This document shows, piece after piece, positions 36,876 to 45,483 of a stretch of 64,000 nucleotides of DNA. The stretch spans positions 3,286,001-3,350,000 of the forward strand of contig CP107049.1 in NCBI GenBank assembly GCA_025736915.1, read 5' to 3'. Source of the stretch: Acinetobacter nosocomialis (GTDB taxonomy: Bacteria; Pseudomonadota; Gammaproteobacteria; Pseudomonadales; Moraxellaceae). Positions within the stretch are counted from its first letter, which is position 1; each line of letters begins with the position of its first letter. A program made the translations under genes and the position numbers. The notes below the pieces were generated by a model. The model was not told where the DNA came from. It ran no database searches and worked only from the letters and a program-made list of their open reading frames with translations.

Positions 36876-36901
36876 AAAAGCCGCCTTATAGCGGTTTTTT
36901 A
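36876..36901 (+). terminator. Terminator after member C
   Basis: AAAAGCCGC / GCGGTTTTTT hairpin, 22 bases past the stop. Confidence 0.85.
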
Positions 36902-37023
36902 TTGAGTTAAAGAATAATGAGTGACTTTTAGCTTTTAATGATTTCTAGTGAACAAAATCTTTAAAAATTTTCTTTATTTGTTCTATAGTGATGAAATCTT
37001 AAACTTTTGAATAGAACGTTGTT

Positions 37024-37218
37024 ATGGCAAGAGAATATAAATATTACCAAGTAGGATCTACTCACTACAACCTTGAACAAGTTGTTAAATTTACAACCAG
37101 TGCCGATTTGAGATCTGTTCTAGTTCGGTTTACAGATGGCTCAGAAGTAGAGTTTACTTTTGAAAGTGAAGATGAGTATTCAGAGTTTCTGCAAGTGATG
37201 AGAGGGTTAGCATTTTAA
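37024..37218 (+). CDS. Hypothetical small protein (64 residues)
   Basis: An unrecognised acidic, soluble protein made of short beta-type segments (YYQVGSTHYNLEQVV, SVLVRFTDGSEVEFTF) and a C-terminal helix. The pattern of a small beta-barrel or SH3-like fold fits but is not proven. It lacks cysteines and a signal. It lies 170 bases after member C, same strand, separated by a terminator. Reading-frame quality and codon use look genuine. Confidence 0.6.
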   Translation: MAREYKYYQVGSTHYNLEQVVKFTTSADLRSVLVRFTDGSEVEFTFESEDEYSEFLQVMRGLAF

Positions 37219-37430
37219 TTCTTGTATATAATTTATTTAATCATTAAAGTAGTTAATTTTTTATAAGTAATTGTTATTTAAAATATAATAAGGAAATAAA
37301 TGTGAGGGGTAATGTTCAGGAAATCTAAATCTTCTAAAGAAAATAAGTCTAATATTAAGACACACTTTGCAAACGCGTATAGATTCGGTGTGTGTTAGCA
37401 TGATTTCCTATACCTCTAGATATTTACAGT

Positions 37431-38363
37431 ATGACGAAATCTGAACCGCAGTATCAATCTGGGCAGTTTCAATTTTCCTTTCTATCATTAAAGTATTGGG
37501 GTATCTGGTTCACAGCTTTTACTCTCATGTTTCTTGCGTACTTGCCTTGGGCACTCCAGTGGCGTTTAGCAAAAATTTTTTCAAAAATTGCTTGGACACT
37601 ATTAGCTTCCAGAAGAAAAACAACTTTAAGAAATTTAGAAGCTTGTTTCCCTGAAAAAACACCTGAGCAAATTGAAACCAAAGCCAAGTCAGTTTTTACA
37701 GATACAATGATTGGTATATTTGAAGCTTTAAATGCTTGGTATTGTCCTGCATGGTTTAAAAAAAGGGTTCATATAAAAGGTTTAGAACATCTGGAACAGA
37801 ATCGGGATAGGGGTGTTTTGTTGTTAGGCACACATAGCACTTTATTAGATGCTGGAGGCGCTGCTTGTACCTTATTTTTCGATATGGATGTGGTGTATAG
37901 ACCCCAAAATAATCCTTTTATGGATTTTCTGATTCATCGTAGTCGTGCTCGGGTTTATAAAAACCAAATTGCGAAAGACAACATGCGTAGCTTAATTGCG
38001 AAACTGAAAAATGGTCATGCAATCTGGTATAGCCCTGATCAGGACTTTGGTTTAAAGCAAGGTGTCATGGCATCATTCTTTGGAATACAAGCCGCAACAG
38101 TAACGGCCCACCGAAGACTCATGGACATTTCAAACGCTGTCGCAATCCCATTATATTTTTATAGAAGTGGGGATATTCGAGACCCTCAATACAATGTACT
38201 GATTGAGCCTAAACTTGAAAATTTTCCAAGTGAATGTGAAGTGAATGATGCTGAACGCGTCAATAAAATTATTGAAAACCAAATTCGAATCGCGCCAACA
38301 CAGTACATGTGGTTTCATAGACGGTTTAAAACTCGTCCTGTCGGTGAGGCAAAGTTCTACTAA
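37431..38363 (+). CDS. lpxL: Lipid A late acyltransferase, LpxL-like
   Basis: 310 residues. One N-terminal membrane anchor (about 20-45) precedes the LABLAT/LpxL acyltransferase domain. The catalytic HX4D is GTHSTLLDAGG (near residue 135-143). The partner segment YRPQNNPFMD and WYSPDQDFGLKQG are characteristic of LpxL/LpxP. The enzyme adds a secondary acyl chain to lipid A at the inner membrane. LpxM is the other possibility. It is alone, not in the lpt cluster. Confidence 0.82.
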   Translation: MTKSEPQYQSGQFQFSFLSLKYWGIWFTAFTLMFLAYLPWALQWRLAKIFSKIAWTLLASRRKTTLRNLEACFPEKTPEQIETKAKSVFTDTMIGIFEALNAWYCPAWFKKRVHIKGLEHLEQNRDRGVLLLGTHSTLLDAGGAACTLFFDMDVVYRPQNNPFMDFLIHRSRARVYKNQIAKDNMRSLIAKLKNGHAIWYSPDQDFGLKQGVMASFFGIQAATVTAHRRLMDISNAVAIPLYFYRSGDIRDPQYNVLIEPKLENFPSECEVNDAERVNKIIENQIRIAPTQYMWFHRRFKTRPVGEAKFY

Positions 38364-38565
38364 TTAATTTGGACATCATCTTTAGCGACTTTAGTTTTAA
38401 ATTTTTATTATTTTCAATGGTCTATTTTATATGGTTTAAATAGCGTATGAAGTAGATCAGTTTTGCTTAGCCAGCCTTACACTCCTGTACAGATTATCAC
38501 TTGTTTCTAGCTGTACATTTATGTATTACTTTAAATTCCAGTACTACAATAAAAAGGAATTTATT

Positions 38566-38838
38566 ATGAAGTACATTAAGTCTATTTTCGCTGCTTTACT
38601 GATTGCTCTTTCTGCTCCAGCCTTTGCAAAAGACCATCATGGTTACCACGGCGCACATCATGGTTATGGCCATGCTTATCATGGTTCGCATCATGGTTAT
38701 GGGCATAGTTATCATGGTTCACATCGTGGTTATGGTCATGCTTATTATGGCCCGCATCATGGAAAAGGCTACTATCATAATAAAGCACATGGCGATCATG
38801 GGTCTGATATGCATAGCCACGGACGTGGTCATATGTAA
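38566..38838 (+). CDS. His/Gly/Tyr-rich exported protein
   Basis: 90 residues from ATG 38566, which follows AAAAAGGA by seven bases. A signal peptide (1-21, ending APAFA) precedes a mature part that is about one-third His and one-quarter Gly. Its four near-repeats have the form HHGYGHxYHGSH. Such sequence can bind divalent metals such as Zn, Ni or Cu in the periplasm; that is an inference from composition. It is monocistronic, with its own terminator. No recognised family. Confidence 0.8.
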   Translation: MKYIKSIFAALLIALSAPAFAKDHHGYHGAHHGYGHAYHGSHHGYGHSYHGSHRGYGHAYYGPHHGKGYYHNKAHGDHGSDMHSHGRGHM

Positions 38839-38851
38839 TTCAACGCACTAC

Positions 38852-38883
38852 AAAAAATCCCGCCATACACTGCGGGATTTTTT
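38852..38883 (+). terminator. Terminator of the His-rich gene
   Basis: A 12-bp stem AAAAAATCCCGC / GCGGGATTTTTT with eight-base loop. Confidence 0.95.
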
Positions 38884-38972
38884 ATGACATGGTTCTAGTC
38901 GTTATTCTCTTAACTTGTTTAGCTAGGTAAAACCTTAACTACTGTAAGGTCTTAAAGCTTAAATTGAAAAGT

Positions 38973-39440
38973 TTAAATATTTAACTCAAAGTTTACTTTT
39001 ACGCGATCTAAAACAATAAGTGTTCTATAGGTTTTGACGTCTTCATTATCAGCGAAATGTTTTCTAACCAAACTTTCAAAATGAGATAAGTTGTTGCTCA
39101 GCATGATAATGATAAAAGAGACCCCGCCATTCACAAAATAGCACTGCTGAATTTCTTCAACGGAAGCAAAGTACAGTTTTGCTCTGTCCATAACGACAGA
39201 ACGGTCTTCGCTCAGTCGGACTTCAATAATAGAAGTAATTTTTTCACCAAATTTAAGCGGATTTAAGATAGCGCAATTTCTTAAAATAATTTCCTTTTCT
39301 TCCATACGCGATATACGCCGTTGAACAGACGCAGCGGATAGTCCAATTTTTTCAGAAATTTCTCGATGAGAAGTTTTATTGTCTTTTTGCAGTATTCTTA
39401 AGATTGCGTAGTCAAAATTATCTAAAGAAATTTCTGACAT
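38973..39440 (-). CDS. Lrp/AsnC-family transcriptional regulator
   Basis: 155 residues from ATG 39440, which has GAGAG eight bases upstream; the longer ATG at 39455 has none. An N-terminal helix-turn-helix (about 5-60; ISEKIGLSAASVQRRISRMEEKEII) and a RAM effector domain (about 70-150) are complete. Divergent from the EamA transporter, it probably senses an amino acid and controls that gene. Confidence 0.9.
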   Translation of the reverse strand: MSEISLDNFDYAILRILQKDNKTSHREISEKIGLSAASVQRRISRMEEKEIILRNCAILNPLKFGEKITSIIEVRLSEDRSVVMDRAKLYFASVEEIQQCYFVNGGVSFIIIMLSNNLSHFESLVRKHFADNEDVKTYRTLIVLDRVKVNFELNI

Positions 39441-39558
39441 GAGTAAATCTCTCATTAAGCTTTAAATATAGAGTTATTTAATCGTTTTATTGAGGGAAAT
39501 AGAAGAAATATATTGATTATATAGAACTAAAATTTCAATCATTCCCCGAGTGGTAAAT

Positions 39559-40419
39559 ATGATGATTGAGACAAATTCCAGACAAGGCATAGCATTTGCA
39601 GCCGCATTTTTATCTTTAGTTTCTGTGCAAATAGGTGCATCAATAGGAAAAGTCCTTTTTCCAATTCTTAGTGCAGAAGGAGTGACCTTAACTCGACTTG
39701 CTTTGGCAGCATGTTTCTTATGGATTGTTTATAAACCTTGGAGAGACTGGAATAAACAGACCAATTGGAAAAATCTCATTATTTATGGGGCCATCCTCAC
39801 TTTAATGAATACTTTAATTTATAAAGCATTCTCTTATATGTCTGTGGGGATCGCTATTTCCATTGAGGTGTTGGGGCCACTTACAGTTGCTATTTTAATG
39901 TCTAAAAATAAATTAGATTATTTTTGGGGTGGATTATCTATTATTGGTTTGCTTTTTTTACCTATGGGCAATTCAAACCATAACTTTAGTTTTATTGGTA
40001 TGACGTATGCGCTTGTGGCTGCCGTGGGTTGGGGACTGTATATTATTTATGGCTCTAAAGTTGCACAAGGTGGTGGCAGCTCGGTTGCAACAGGAATGTT
40101 TCTCGCGGCTTTGTTTGCAACGCCTTTAGGGGCAACTCACTTTATCCATATTTTTGATAGTTATAAGATTCTTCTTACCTGTTTACTCATGTCGATGCTC
40201 GCGAGTGCTATACCATTTATATTAGATATGGTTGCTATGAAAAAACTGCATCCGCGAGTTTTTGGAATATTAGTGAGCGCATCACCAGCGGTGAGTGCTT
40301 TAGCCGGATGGCTGATTTTAGATGAACGATTAAATCATTTTCAGATCATTGGGATAACAATCATTATGGCATCGTGTGCAGGATGTTCGTATTTTTCTTA
40401 TAAACGTAAAAGTGTATAA
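39559..40419 (+). CDS. EamA/DMT-family transporter, RhtA-like
   Basis: 286 residues from ATG 39559 (an in-frame GTG lies nine bases upstream). Ten hydrophobic helices in two five-helix EamA repeats; LGPLTVAILMSKNKLDYFWGGLSIIGL and ASPAVSALAGWLILDERLNHFQIIGI close the repeats. RhtA-type proteins export threonine and homoserine. The divergent Lrp gene supports an amino-acid link. Confidence 0.88.
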   Translation: MMIETNSRQGIAFAAAFLSLVSVQIGASIGKVLFPILSAEGVTLTRLALAACFLWIVYKPWRDWNKQTNWKNLIIYGAILTLMNTLIYKAFSYMSVGIAISIEVLGPLTVAILMSKNKLDYFWGGLSIIGLLFLPMGNSNHNFSFIGMTYALVAAVGWGLYIIYGSKVAQGGGSSVATGMFLAALFATPLGATHFIHIFDSYKILLTCLLMSMLASAIPFILDMVAMKKLHPRVFGILVSASPAVSALAGWLILDERLNHFQIIGITIIMASCAGCSYFSYKRKSV

Positions 40420-40467
40420 GCTCAAATATTCATTTTAATTTTCAACCCCAAATTAACAATAAATTTT

Positions 40468-40801
40468 AATTATTTATCCTTACTTTTTAATGATCTATTT
40501 TAAAAAAAATGTCATTTTGCGTGCTTGACTACAATAGGGTTGAGCACTATCCTTTGCCTGCTAGCCACATCGCTAGCCGGCTTTGACAGGCTGAATCAAA
40601 CGAGCATTAAAGGTTTTATACTTTTAGTGTTTAGCCACTCTCGCCCCCTCTGCGGTGGAACGGGAGGGGGACACCTACGGGTGTGCTGGCTCGTTTGACC
40701 AGTCTGTCAACCCTCTTCCGTTCTGCCACCATAATTTTAATGTTTTGGCAGAACTCCCAATAAAAAGGAGTTGGCTTTGCACATCCATCATTTCTTGGCA
40801 C
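40468..40801 (+). ncRNA. Structured leader element, copy 1
   Basis: About 330 bases repeated at 63666. Predicted stems: GCTAGC/GCTAGC (40560-40577), a long-range 5' arm 40583-40605 with 3' arm 40689-40710 (TTGACAG...ACGAGC with GCTCGT...CTGTCAA), CCCCCTC/GAGGGGG (40644-40670) and ACACC-TACG-GGTGT (40671-40684). The same stems exist in copy 2 with changed but still complementary bases. It ends in a ribosome-binding site and a TTG-initiated peptide. The layout recalls phage antisense-controlled leaders (P1 C4, P4 CI), which is an inference. Confidence 0.7.
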
Positions 40802-40833
40802 CCTTTGCCAAAAGCTATAACGATACAGCTTAA
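40777..40833 (+). CDS. TTG-initiated 18-residue leader peptide or gene remnant
   Basis: AGGAG at 40766-40770, six bases before TTG 40777, opens an 18-codon frame reading (M)HIHHFLAPFAKSYNDTA. Copy 2 has the same ribosome-binding site and TTG followed by HIHYFLAA before the window ends. Protein-level conservation suggests the start of a real gene. Here it stops early, so it is a leader peptide or the broken 5' end of that gene. Confidence 0.5.
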   Translation: MHIHHFLAPFAKSYNDTA

Positions 40834-40924
40834 AAATTTACAGCAGCTTGAACTCCATAAGGTTTTCAGGCTTTAAGTCATTTTTACTTAAAACTTAGCA
40901 ACAACAAAACTTGAGATGTGCCAA

Positions 40925-40958
40925 GCACAGTCTTTACGGCTTTGCTGTGCCTTTTTTT
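40925..40958 (+). terminator. Terminator downstream of element copy 1
   Basis: GCACAG / CTGTGC stem with 14-base loop and seven T. Just before it, GATGTGCCAAGC (about 40915) is complementary, with one mismatch, to GCTTTGCACATC in the leader's ribosome-binding region (40775), allowing an alternative fold. Confidence 0.75.
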
Positions 40959-41024
40959 CTCCCAAAAGGGACACAGGCTTTTTATCTCATTTAGAAACAA
41001 CAAGAATTTTATAACGGTAAAACT

Positions 41025-41585
41025 ATGTCAACTTTAGAACTATCTTCTAAGAAATTACAGGTTATTCAAACCGCAATCCAACTCTTTACCACTCGTGGCT
41101 TTCACACCTCAGGCGTAGACCTGATTGCTAAAGAAGCCAACATCACCAAATCCACGTTTTACAAATATTTTGGCTCGAAAGAACGCTTAGTCGAAATGTG
41201 CATCGCCTTTCAAAAAAGCTTACTCAGAGAAGAAGTGCTCGCCATTATTTACTCAAGCCGTTACTACACTTCAAAAGACAAACTCAAAGAAATTATTGTT
41301 TTACATACCAATTTAAACAGCCTGTATAACCTTTTGCTTAAAGCTATTTTTGAAATAAAACTGCTTCATCCGCAGGCTTACCGTATGGCGATTGAATATC
41401 GAAAATGGCTGCGCCATGAAATTTTTGATCTGATTTTTAGCGGAGAAATTAATGAGCCAAAATTTGATGCCAACATGGTAGTAAACCTAATAGATGGTTT
41501 GCTGCTACAGGTTTTAAGCTCGAACAGCATTGAGCATAGGGATATAGCCGTAGAGTGCTTTTTTAAGTCGACTTGTTTGAAGTAA
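41025..41585 (+). CDS. TetR-family transcriptional regulator
   Basis: 186 residues. The N-terminal helix-turn-helix (about 12-58) reads FTTRGFHTSGVDLIAKEANITKSTFYKYFGSKERLVEMC. The C-terminal helical ligand domain is complete. It sits directly downstream of the structured element and 175 bases upstream of an MFS transporter on the same strand, so it is likely its regulator. A weak ribosome-binding site only. Confidence 0.9.
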   Translation: MSTLELSSKKLQVIQTAIQLFTTRGFHTSGVDLIAKEANITKSTFYKYFGSKERLVEMCIAFQKSLLREEVLAIIYSSRYYTSKDKLKEIIVLHTNLNSLYNLLLKAIFEIKLLHPQAYRMAIEYRKWLRHEIFDLIFSGEINEPKFDANMVVNLIDGLLLQVLSSNSIEHRDIAVECFFKSTCLK

Positions 41586-41760
41586 AGGGGATTATTTAAA
41601 TAATAGGATATATGGTTTGCTTGGGGTTTTGTGAGATGAGCAGACCATAGACGCCGTGCGATGAGGTGTGTTATTTTGTTTTACGCTAATCGTAAATAGA
41701 TTACGTATATCATAATTAAAATGAAATTAATTTAAAGCGCCTCATGGAGAAAGGAATACC

Positions 41761-43065
41761 ATGAAAGAAGTTGCATTGAGTGATTTGATCAATCAGCAGA
41801 AAGTTGGACCTTATCAAAAATTTATTCTGGTTACCTGTTTACTGCTCATGATTATGGATGGTTATGACATCCAGTCCATGGCTTACGCAGCCCCAATGAT
41901 TATAGAAGACTGGGGCGTTCAAAAAACCATGCTAGGCGTTGTGTTTAGCGCAAGCTTATTTGGCTTATTTGTCGGATCATTTTTATTAAGTTCACTTTCC
42001 GATCGGTTTGGTCGCCGTCCGATACTACTGATTTCGACCTTTATGTTTTCGGTATTAATGCTGTTGACACCCCATGTAGGCAATATTGAACAACTGACCG
42101 CAATCCGCTTTGTTACAGGAATTTTTTTAGGCGGTATCATGCCAAATGTGATGGCTTATAGCTCCGAAATTGTTCCATACAAATCTCGTATTTTTACCAT
42201 GATGGTCATTTCTTGTGGCTATACGGTAGGGGCAATGTTAGGGGGCGGTATATCCGCCTTATTAGTTCCTTGGGGCGGATGGCAGTCGATTTTTTATTTT
42301 GGCGGAATTATCCCTCTAATCATTTTCTTTATTACATTCTTTAAGTTGCCAGAGTCTTTATATTTTTTGAGTGAAAATAGCAAAAACACGCCTAAAATTT
42401 TGTTTTGGTTAAAGAAGTTTTATCCCACATTAACGTTTAATTCAGAAATAAAAATCATCAATAATACTGAAGTTCAAGCTAAAAAATCACCGCTTGAGTT
42501 GTTTAAAAATAAGCGTGCGTTTTTTACCTATTCCATCTGGATTATCAGTATTTTAAATATGATCAGCCTTTATTTCCTGTCGAACTGGCTACCGACTTTG
42601 GCCAAAGAGTCAGGACTTTCATTAAATCAGGCATTAATGATCGGCTCCACTCTACAATTAGGCGGGACGATTGGTAGTGTGGTGATGGGCCTTAAAATTG
42701 ATAAGACTGGATTTTATAAAGTATTAATTCCTGTTTTTTTGGTTGCAGTGATTAGTGTCGCTTTAATTGGCTATGCTGTTAGCCATATCGTTTTATTGTT
42801 TATTATTATTTTTATTGCTGGTTTTGCCATTGTGGGTGGGCAACCTGCCATTAATGCCTTATCTGCCAGTTATTATCCAGTTTCACTTCGTACTACAGGG
42901 GTGGGCTGGAGTATCGGTATTGCCCGTTTGGGTTCGGTCATTGGGCCGTTATTTGGTGGGTACCTCTCTCAATTTTTGGTCATTACCCATTTATTTGTGA
43001 TTGCTGCCATACCTTCGCTATTCGTGATTATTATGCTGATTATTCAGGCTAAGTACCGATCATAA
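41761..43065 (+). CDS. MFS aromatic acid:H+ symporter family transporter
   Basis: 434 residues with twelve transmembrane segments. The DGYD motif in helix 1 (MIMDGYDIQSMAYAAP, residues ~32-47) and SLSDRFGRRPIL in loop 2-3 mark the AAHS family (BenK/PcaK type), which imports benzoate-like acids. AAGGA precedes the ATG. A TAATC-N7-GATTA dyad (41687-41703) upstream is a candidate operator for the TetR neighbour. No degradation genes adjoin it. Confidence 0.9.
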   Translation: MKEVALSDLINQQKVGPYQKFILVTCLLLMIMDGYDIQSMAYAAPMIIEDWGVQKTMLGVVFSASLFGLFVGSFLLSSLSDRFGRRPILLISTFMFSVLMLLTPHVGNIEQLTAIRFVTGIFLGGIMPNVMAYSSEIVPYKSRIFTMMVISCGYTVGAMLGGGISALLVPWGGWQSIFYFGGIIPLIIFFITFFKLPESLYFLSENSKNTPKILFWLKKFYPTLTFNSEIKIINNTEVQAKKSPLELFKNKRAFFTYSIWIISILNMISLYFLSNWLPTLAKESGLSLNQALMIGSTLQLGGTIGSVVMGLKIDKTGFYKVLIPVFLVAVISVALIGYAVSHIVLLFIIIFIAGFAIVGGQPAINALSASYYPVSLRTTGVGWSIGIARLGSVIGPLFGGYLSQFLVITHLFVIAAIPSLFVIIMLIIQAKYRS

Positions 43066-43160
43066 CACTGTCTACATACAGAATTTACATAGTGCACATA
43101 TAGACTGTAATTATGATCGGTGAATAGCTACAAAGAGTGGGTCACAAGCTACTTCATGAA

Positions 43161-43598
43161 TTATTTAACTCGATACCACGTTTGGTTTCGGCCAATTGCA
43201 GAAATACCAATGTAGCCACGCGCGGTGAGTTTTTCACCATCTGGCGATACAGTTACGCTAAAGCGATAGGTCTTGTCTGACTGAGGGTCGAGAATAGATC
43301 CTTTGTCATATTTATTTTTACCTATACTTTTTAAATTTTTGACGATGGTTAAACCAATTAAAGATTTGTTTTTATAAGTACCTTCACACATCGTACATTT
43401 GTTGGCTTCGCTTGGAACAAGGATTTTTTCAATATTCGCAAAGAGAAGACCGTTTTTGTCTTCGCTAAATCTAACTAGTGCTCTAGGTTGATTGGTTGCA
43501 TCATCAATCGTTTTCCAAACACTGCCATGTAGTTTGTCCGAAGCAAATGAATGAATCGAATAAAAGCTAAGTAAAAGTAATAATAAATATTTTTTCAT
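43161..43598 (-). CDS. DUF2147-type exported protein
   Basis: 145 residues with a signal peptide (1-20, ending SFA). The mature DUF2147-like domain has GSVWKTIDDATNQPRALVRF at its start, a CTMC pair near residues 68-71, then YKNKSLIGLTIVKNL and a closing RGYIGISAIGRNQTWYRV. Family members are small periplasmic beta-barrels of unknown role. Convergent with the MFS gene. Confidence 0.85.
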   Translation of the reverse strand: MKKYLLLLLLSFYSIHSFASDKLHGSVWKTIDDATNQPRALVRFSEDKNGLLFANIEKILVPSEANKCTMCEGTYKNKSLIGLTIVKNLKSIGKNKYDKGSILDPQSDKTYRFSVTVSPDGEKLTARGYIGISAIGRNQTWYRVK

Positions 43599-44229
43599 AT
43601 CAATGGATTCTCGATTTAAAGGTGGATGATTTTAGCCGCTAGAATTATTCATTTTAAATTTAACTTCACAGTTTTCTTAGTATTCAATCTATAAGCTAAA
43701 CAATATGTAAAGTTATATTCTATCGGGGATTATATTATTTTGATGCCTTTTTTTATGCAATTGCGAGAATGGACAGAATTCTTCGGTTTTTAAAGATTTT
43801 TATTTATCCATGCTTTTTACACACTTCTTCAATGCTGTATACACAAAGAAGTGAATAATGAGATTTATAAATTTTTAAGTTTAAAAGCTGTTTATGACAC
43901 GTCCTCAATTGAACCTCAAAAAGAAAATAGGCTTAGTTTTATTAGGATTTGTTGCTTTGTATTGGATTTCGTTTCCTATTCTTCCTTAGAAAATTAATTT
44001 ATATTGAATGGAAATAAAAAATATTAACTACTTTTTAAACTAAATAAATTACGTTTAATTCATCACAAATTATAAAAATAATATGAAAATCATGTGATTA
44101 TTATTGATTGACAGTAGGTGATATTAAGTTTTATAACTTAATGACCCTGAAACTGTTTCTTTAGTAAAACAGAAAAATGACATTATAAAGATGAGTAGAA
44201 ATTAGAACAAAAAAAGATAAGGAGAAGAA
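43599..44229. other. AT-rich intergenic region
   Basis: About 630 bases holding only one small peptide candidate (43894-43989) and the ribosome-binding region of the SCPU gene. No repeat, RNA or operator stands out. Confidence 0.5.
43894..43989 (+). CDS. Possible small membrane peptide (31 residues)
   Basis: The peptide has a basic N-terminus (Arg3, Lys9-Lys11) followed by one 18-residue hydrophobic segment ending in Pro. This single-span layout resembles the 39-residue peptide at 3162. The ribosome-binding site is weak, so expression is uncertain. Confidence 0.35.
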   Translation: MTRPQLNLKKKIGLVLLGFVALYWISFPILP

Positions 44230-44700
44230 ATGAAAGTCATTAAATACGCCTTATTTTCCCTTATGGGAGTGTTGATAATAAATAACGCAGAGGCTGGAAA
44301 TGCATCTACTTCATTAAAGGTGAGCTTAACCATTGTAGACACTTGTGAAGTTTCAACCCAAGGAAATTTAGACTTTGGTTCAGTTGTACGCGCTCAGCCA
44401 GTCGCTGCTGCAAGAACCGATGTATCTGTCCAATGTAGCCAGAATACGCCATATCAAGTGGCGGTCACCTCAGACAATAACTTTGAACTTAAGTCAGCTA
44501 CCAGTCCAGCATCTGTGGCATATGTGCTGTATCAAGATGCTGGTCATACTCAAATTTGGGGCGGGGCAGGAAGTAACATACACTCAGGTGTAGCAACAGG
44601 TATGAAAGAAAATATTCCTATACATGGAGTAATTACATCGAGTACCAATGTTCAGGCTACAAAGTATGAAGATTGGGTGCGCGTAAATGTTGTTTATTAA
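44230..44700 (+). CDS. Spore coat U (SCPU) domain protein, Csu-pilin-like
   Basis: 156 residues with a signal peptide (1-22, ending AEA). The mature SCPU domain has the conserved Cys pair (TCEVST and VQCSQ), the NLDFGSV strand and YQVAVTSDNNF, as in CsuA/B-type subunits of archaic chaperone-usher pili. Unlike Csu operons, no chaperone or usher gene is beside it. AAGGAG is six bases before the ATG. Confidence 0.85.
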   Translation: MKVIKYALFSLMGVLIINNAEAGNASTSLKVSLTIVDTCEVSTQGNLDFGSVVRAQPVAAARTDVSVQCSQNTPYQVAVTSDNNFELKSATSPASVAYVLYQDAGHTQIWGGAGSNIHSGVATGMKENIPIHGVITSSTNVQATKYEDWVRVNVVY

Positions 44701-44751
44701 TTGCAGCTCTACAAAGGATAATGAGAAACCTTGAGAGCTGCACAAATAATT

Positions 44752-45435
44752 TTATTTATTGGTAAGCCATTCAATTGAGGCATCAAAGAGCTTTAAGCCG
44801 TCGTCAGATAGATTGGTAAATGTGTCATTGTTAAGAAAAAACATAAGACGTTTTGCAGGCGCTAAAGACTCATAATCCATGGTTGCACCTTTTTCATATC
44901 CCCAAATTGCGACTTTCTCAGGTTGTCCATAAATCGTTGCGATAATGGTGGCACCTAAACCCGGCTTACCCCAACTCATAGGAGCTTGAGCTTTATACAC
45001 ATTGCGGGTTCCGGCAGGAAGATGCGCAGACAATGGGTGTGGCGCATTGACCAACCACAAATAACGCTCTTTCTCGACTTCACCAAAATCGCTATTAATG
45101 CGTTTACCTGTCATAGCCAAGTCATCAAGATAATCGTTTTCCCATGTCATGAGCGGAAGGGGAAGTTGACGCCAACCAGATTGAAGGTTTTTAGAAGCAA
45201 CTGTAGATGAAATAATGACTAAATCTGTGTTCTTTAAACTATTTGGTGAAACAGATTGATCTAACACCTCAACTTGATAGCCCTTGCTTTGCAAGTATTT
45301 TTGAATGGCAATATCGGTATTTGCAGAAGCACCCTTAACCTGTGAGATCAAAGCAATTCGTGTTTGAGCATAAATAGAAGATGTCCATACACAGAGTGCA
45401 GTGACCATCATCATGGTAGAAAGAAGCTTTTTCAT
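44752..45435 (-). CDS. Exported amidotransferase-like protein paired with TonB receptor
   Basis: 227 residues from ATG 45435. A signal peptide (about 1-24, ending IYA) precedes an alpha/beta domain with alternating strands and helices (TRIALISQ, TDLVIISST) of the ThuA/glutamine-amidotransferase-like type. No canonical catalytic Cys is evident. It begins 48 bases after the TonB-dependent receptor gene on the same strand, so the two are probably one operon. The role could be handling the receptor's ligand; that is inferred. Confidence 0.6.
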   Translation of the reverse strand: MKKLLSTMMMVTALCVWTSSIYAQTRIALISQVKGASANTDIAIQKYLQSKGYQVEVLDQSVSPNSLKNTDLVIISSTVASKNLQSGWRQLPLPLMTWENDYLDDLAMTGKRINSDFGEVEKERYLWLVNAPHPLSAHLPAGTRNVYKAQAPMSWGKPGLGATIIATIYGQPEKVAIWGYEKGATMDYESLAPAKRLMFFLNNDTFTNLSDDGLKLFDASIEWLTNK

Positions 45436-45483
45436 AATGTTCTCAAAAGAGCTGTACTTTAGGCACTGCTCCGATCCCATGTT

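Noticed and set aside
37312..37398. 28-codon frame with GAGGGG upstream, before lpxL
   Set aside because: The spacing between GAGGGG and ATG is only two bases and the peptide is low-complexity and Lys/Ser-rich; no supporting feature.
38603..38887. 94-codon Met/Ile-rich frame overlapping the His-rich gene
   Set aside because: Its odd composition follows from reading His/Gly repeats in another frame; the signal peptide and ribosome-binding site belong to the main gene.
40655..40876. 73-codon frame across the structured element
   Set aside because: It is in a different frame from the conserved TTG peptide and not kept in copy 2; it reads through RNA stems.
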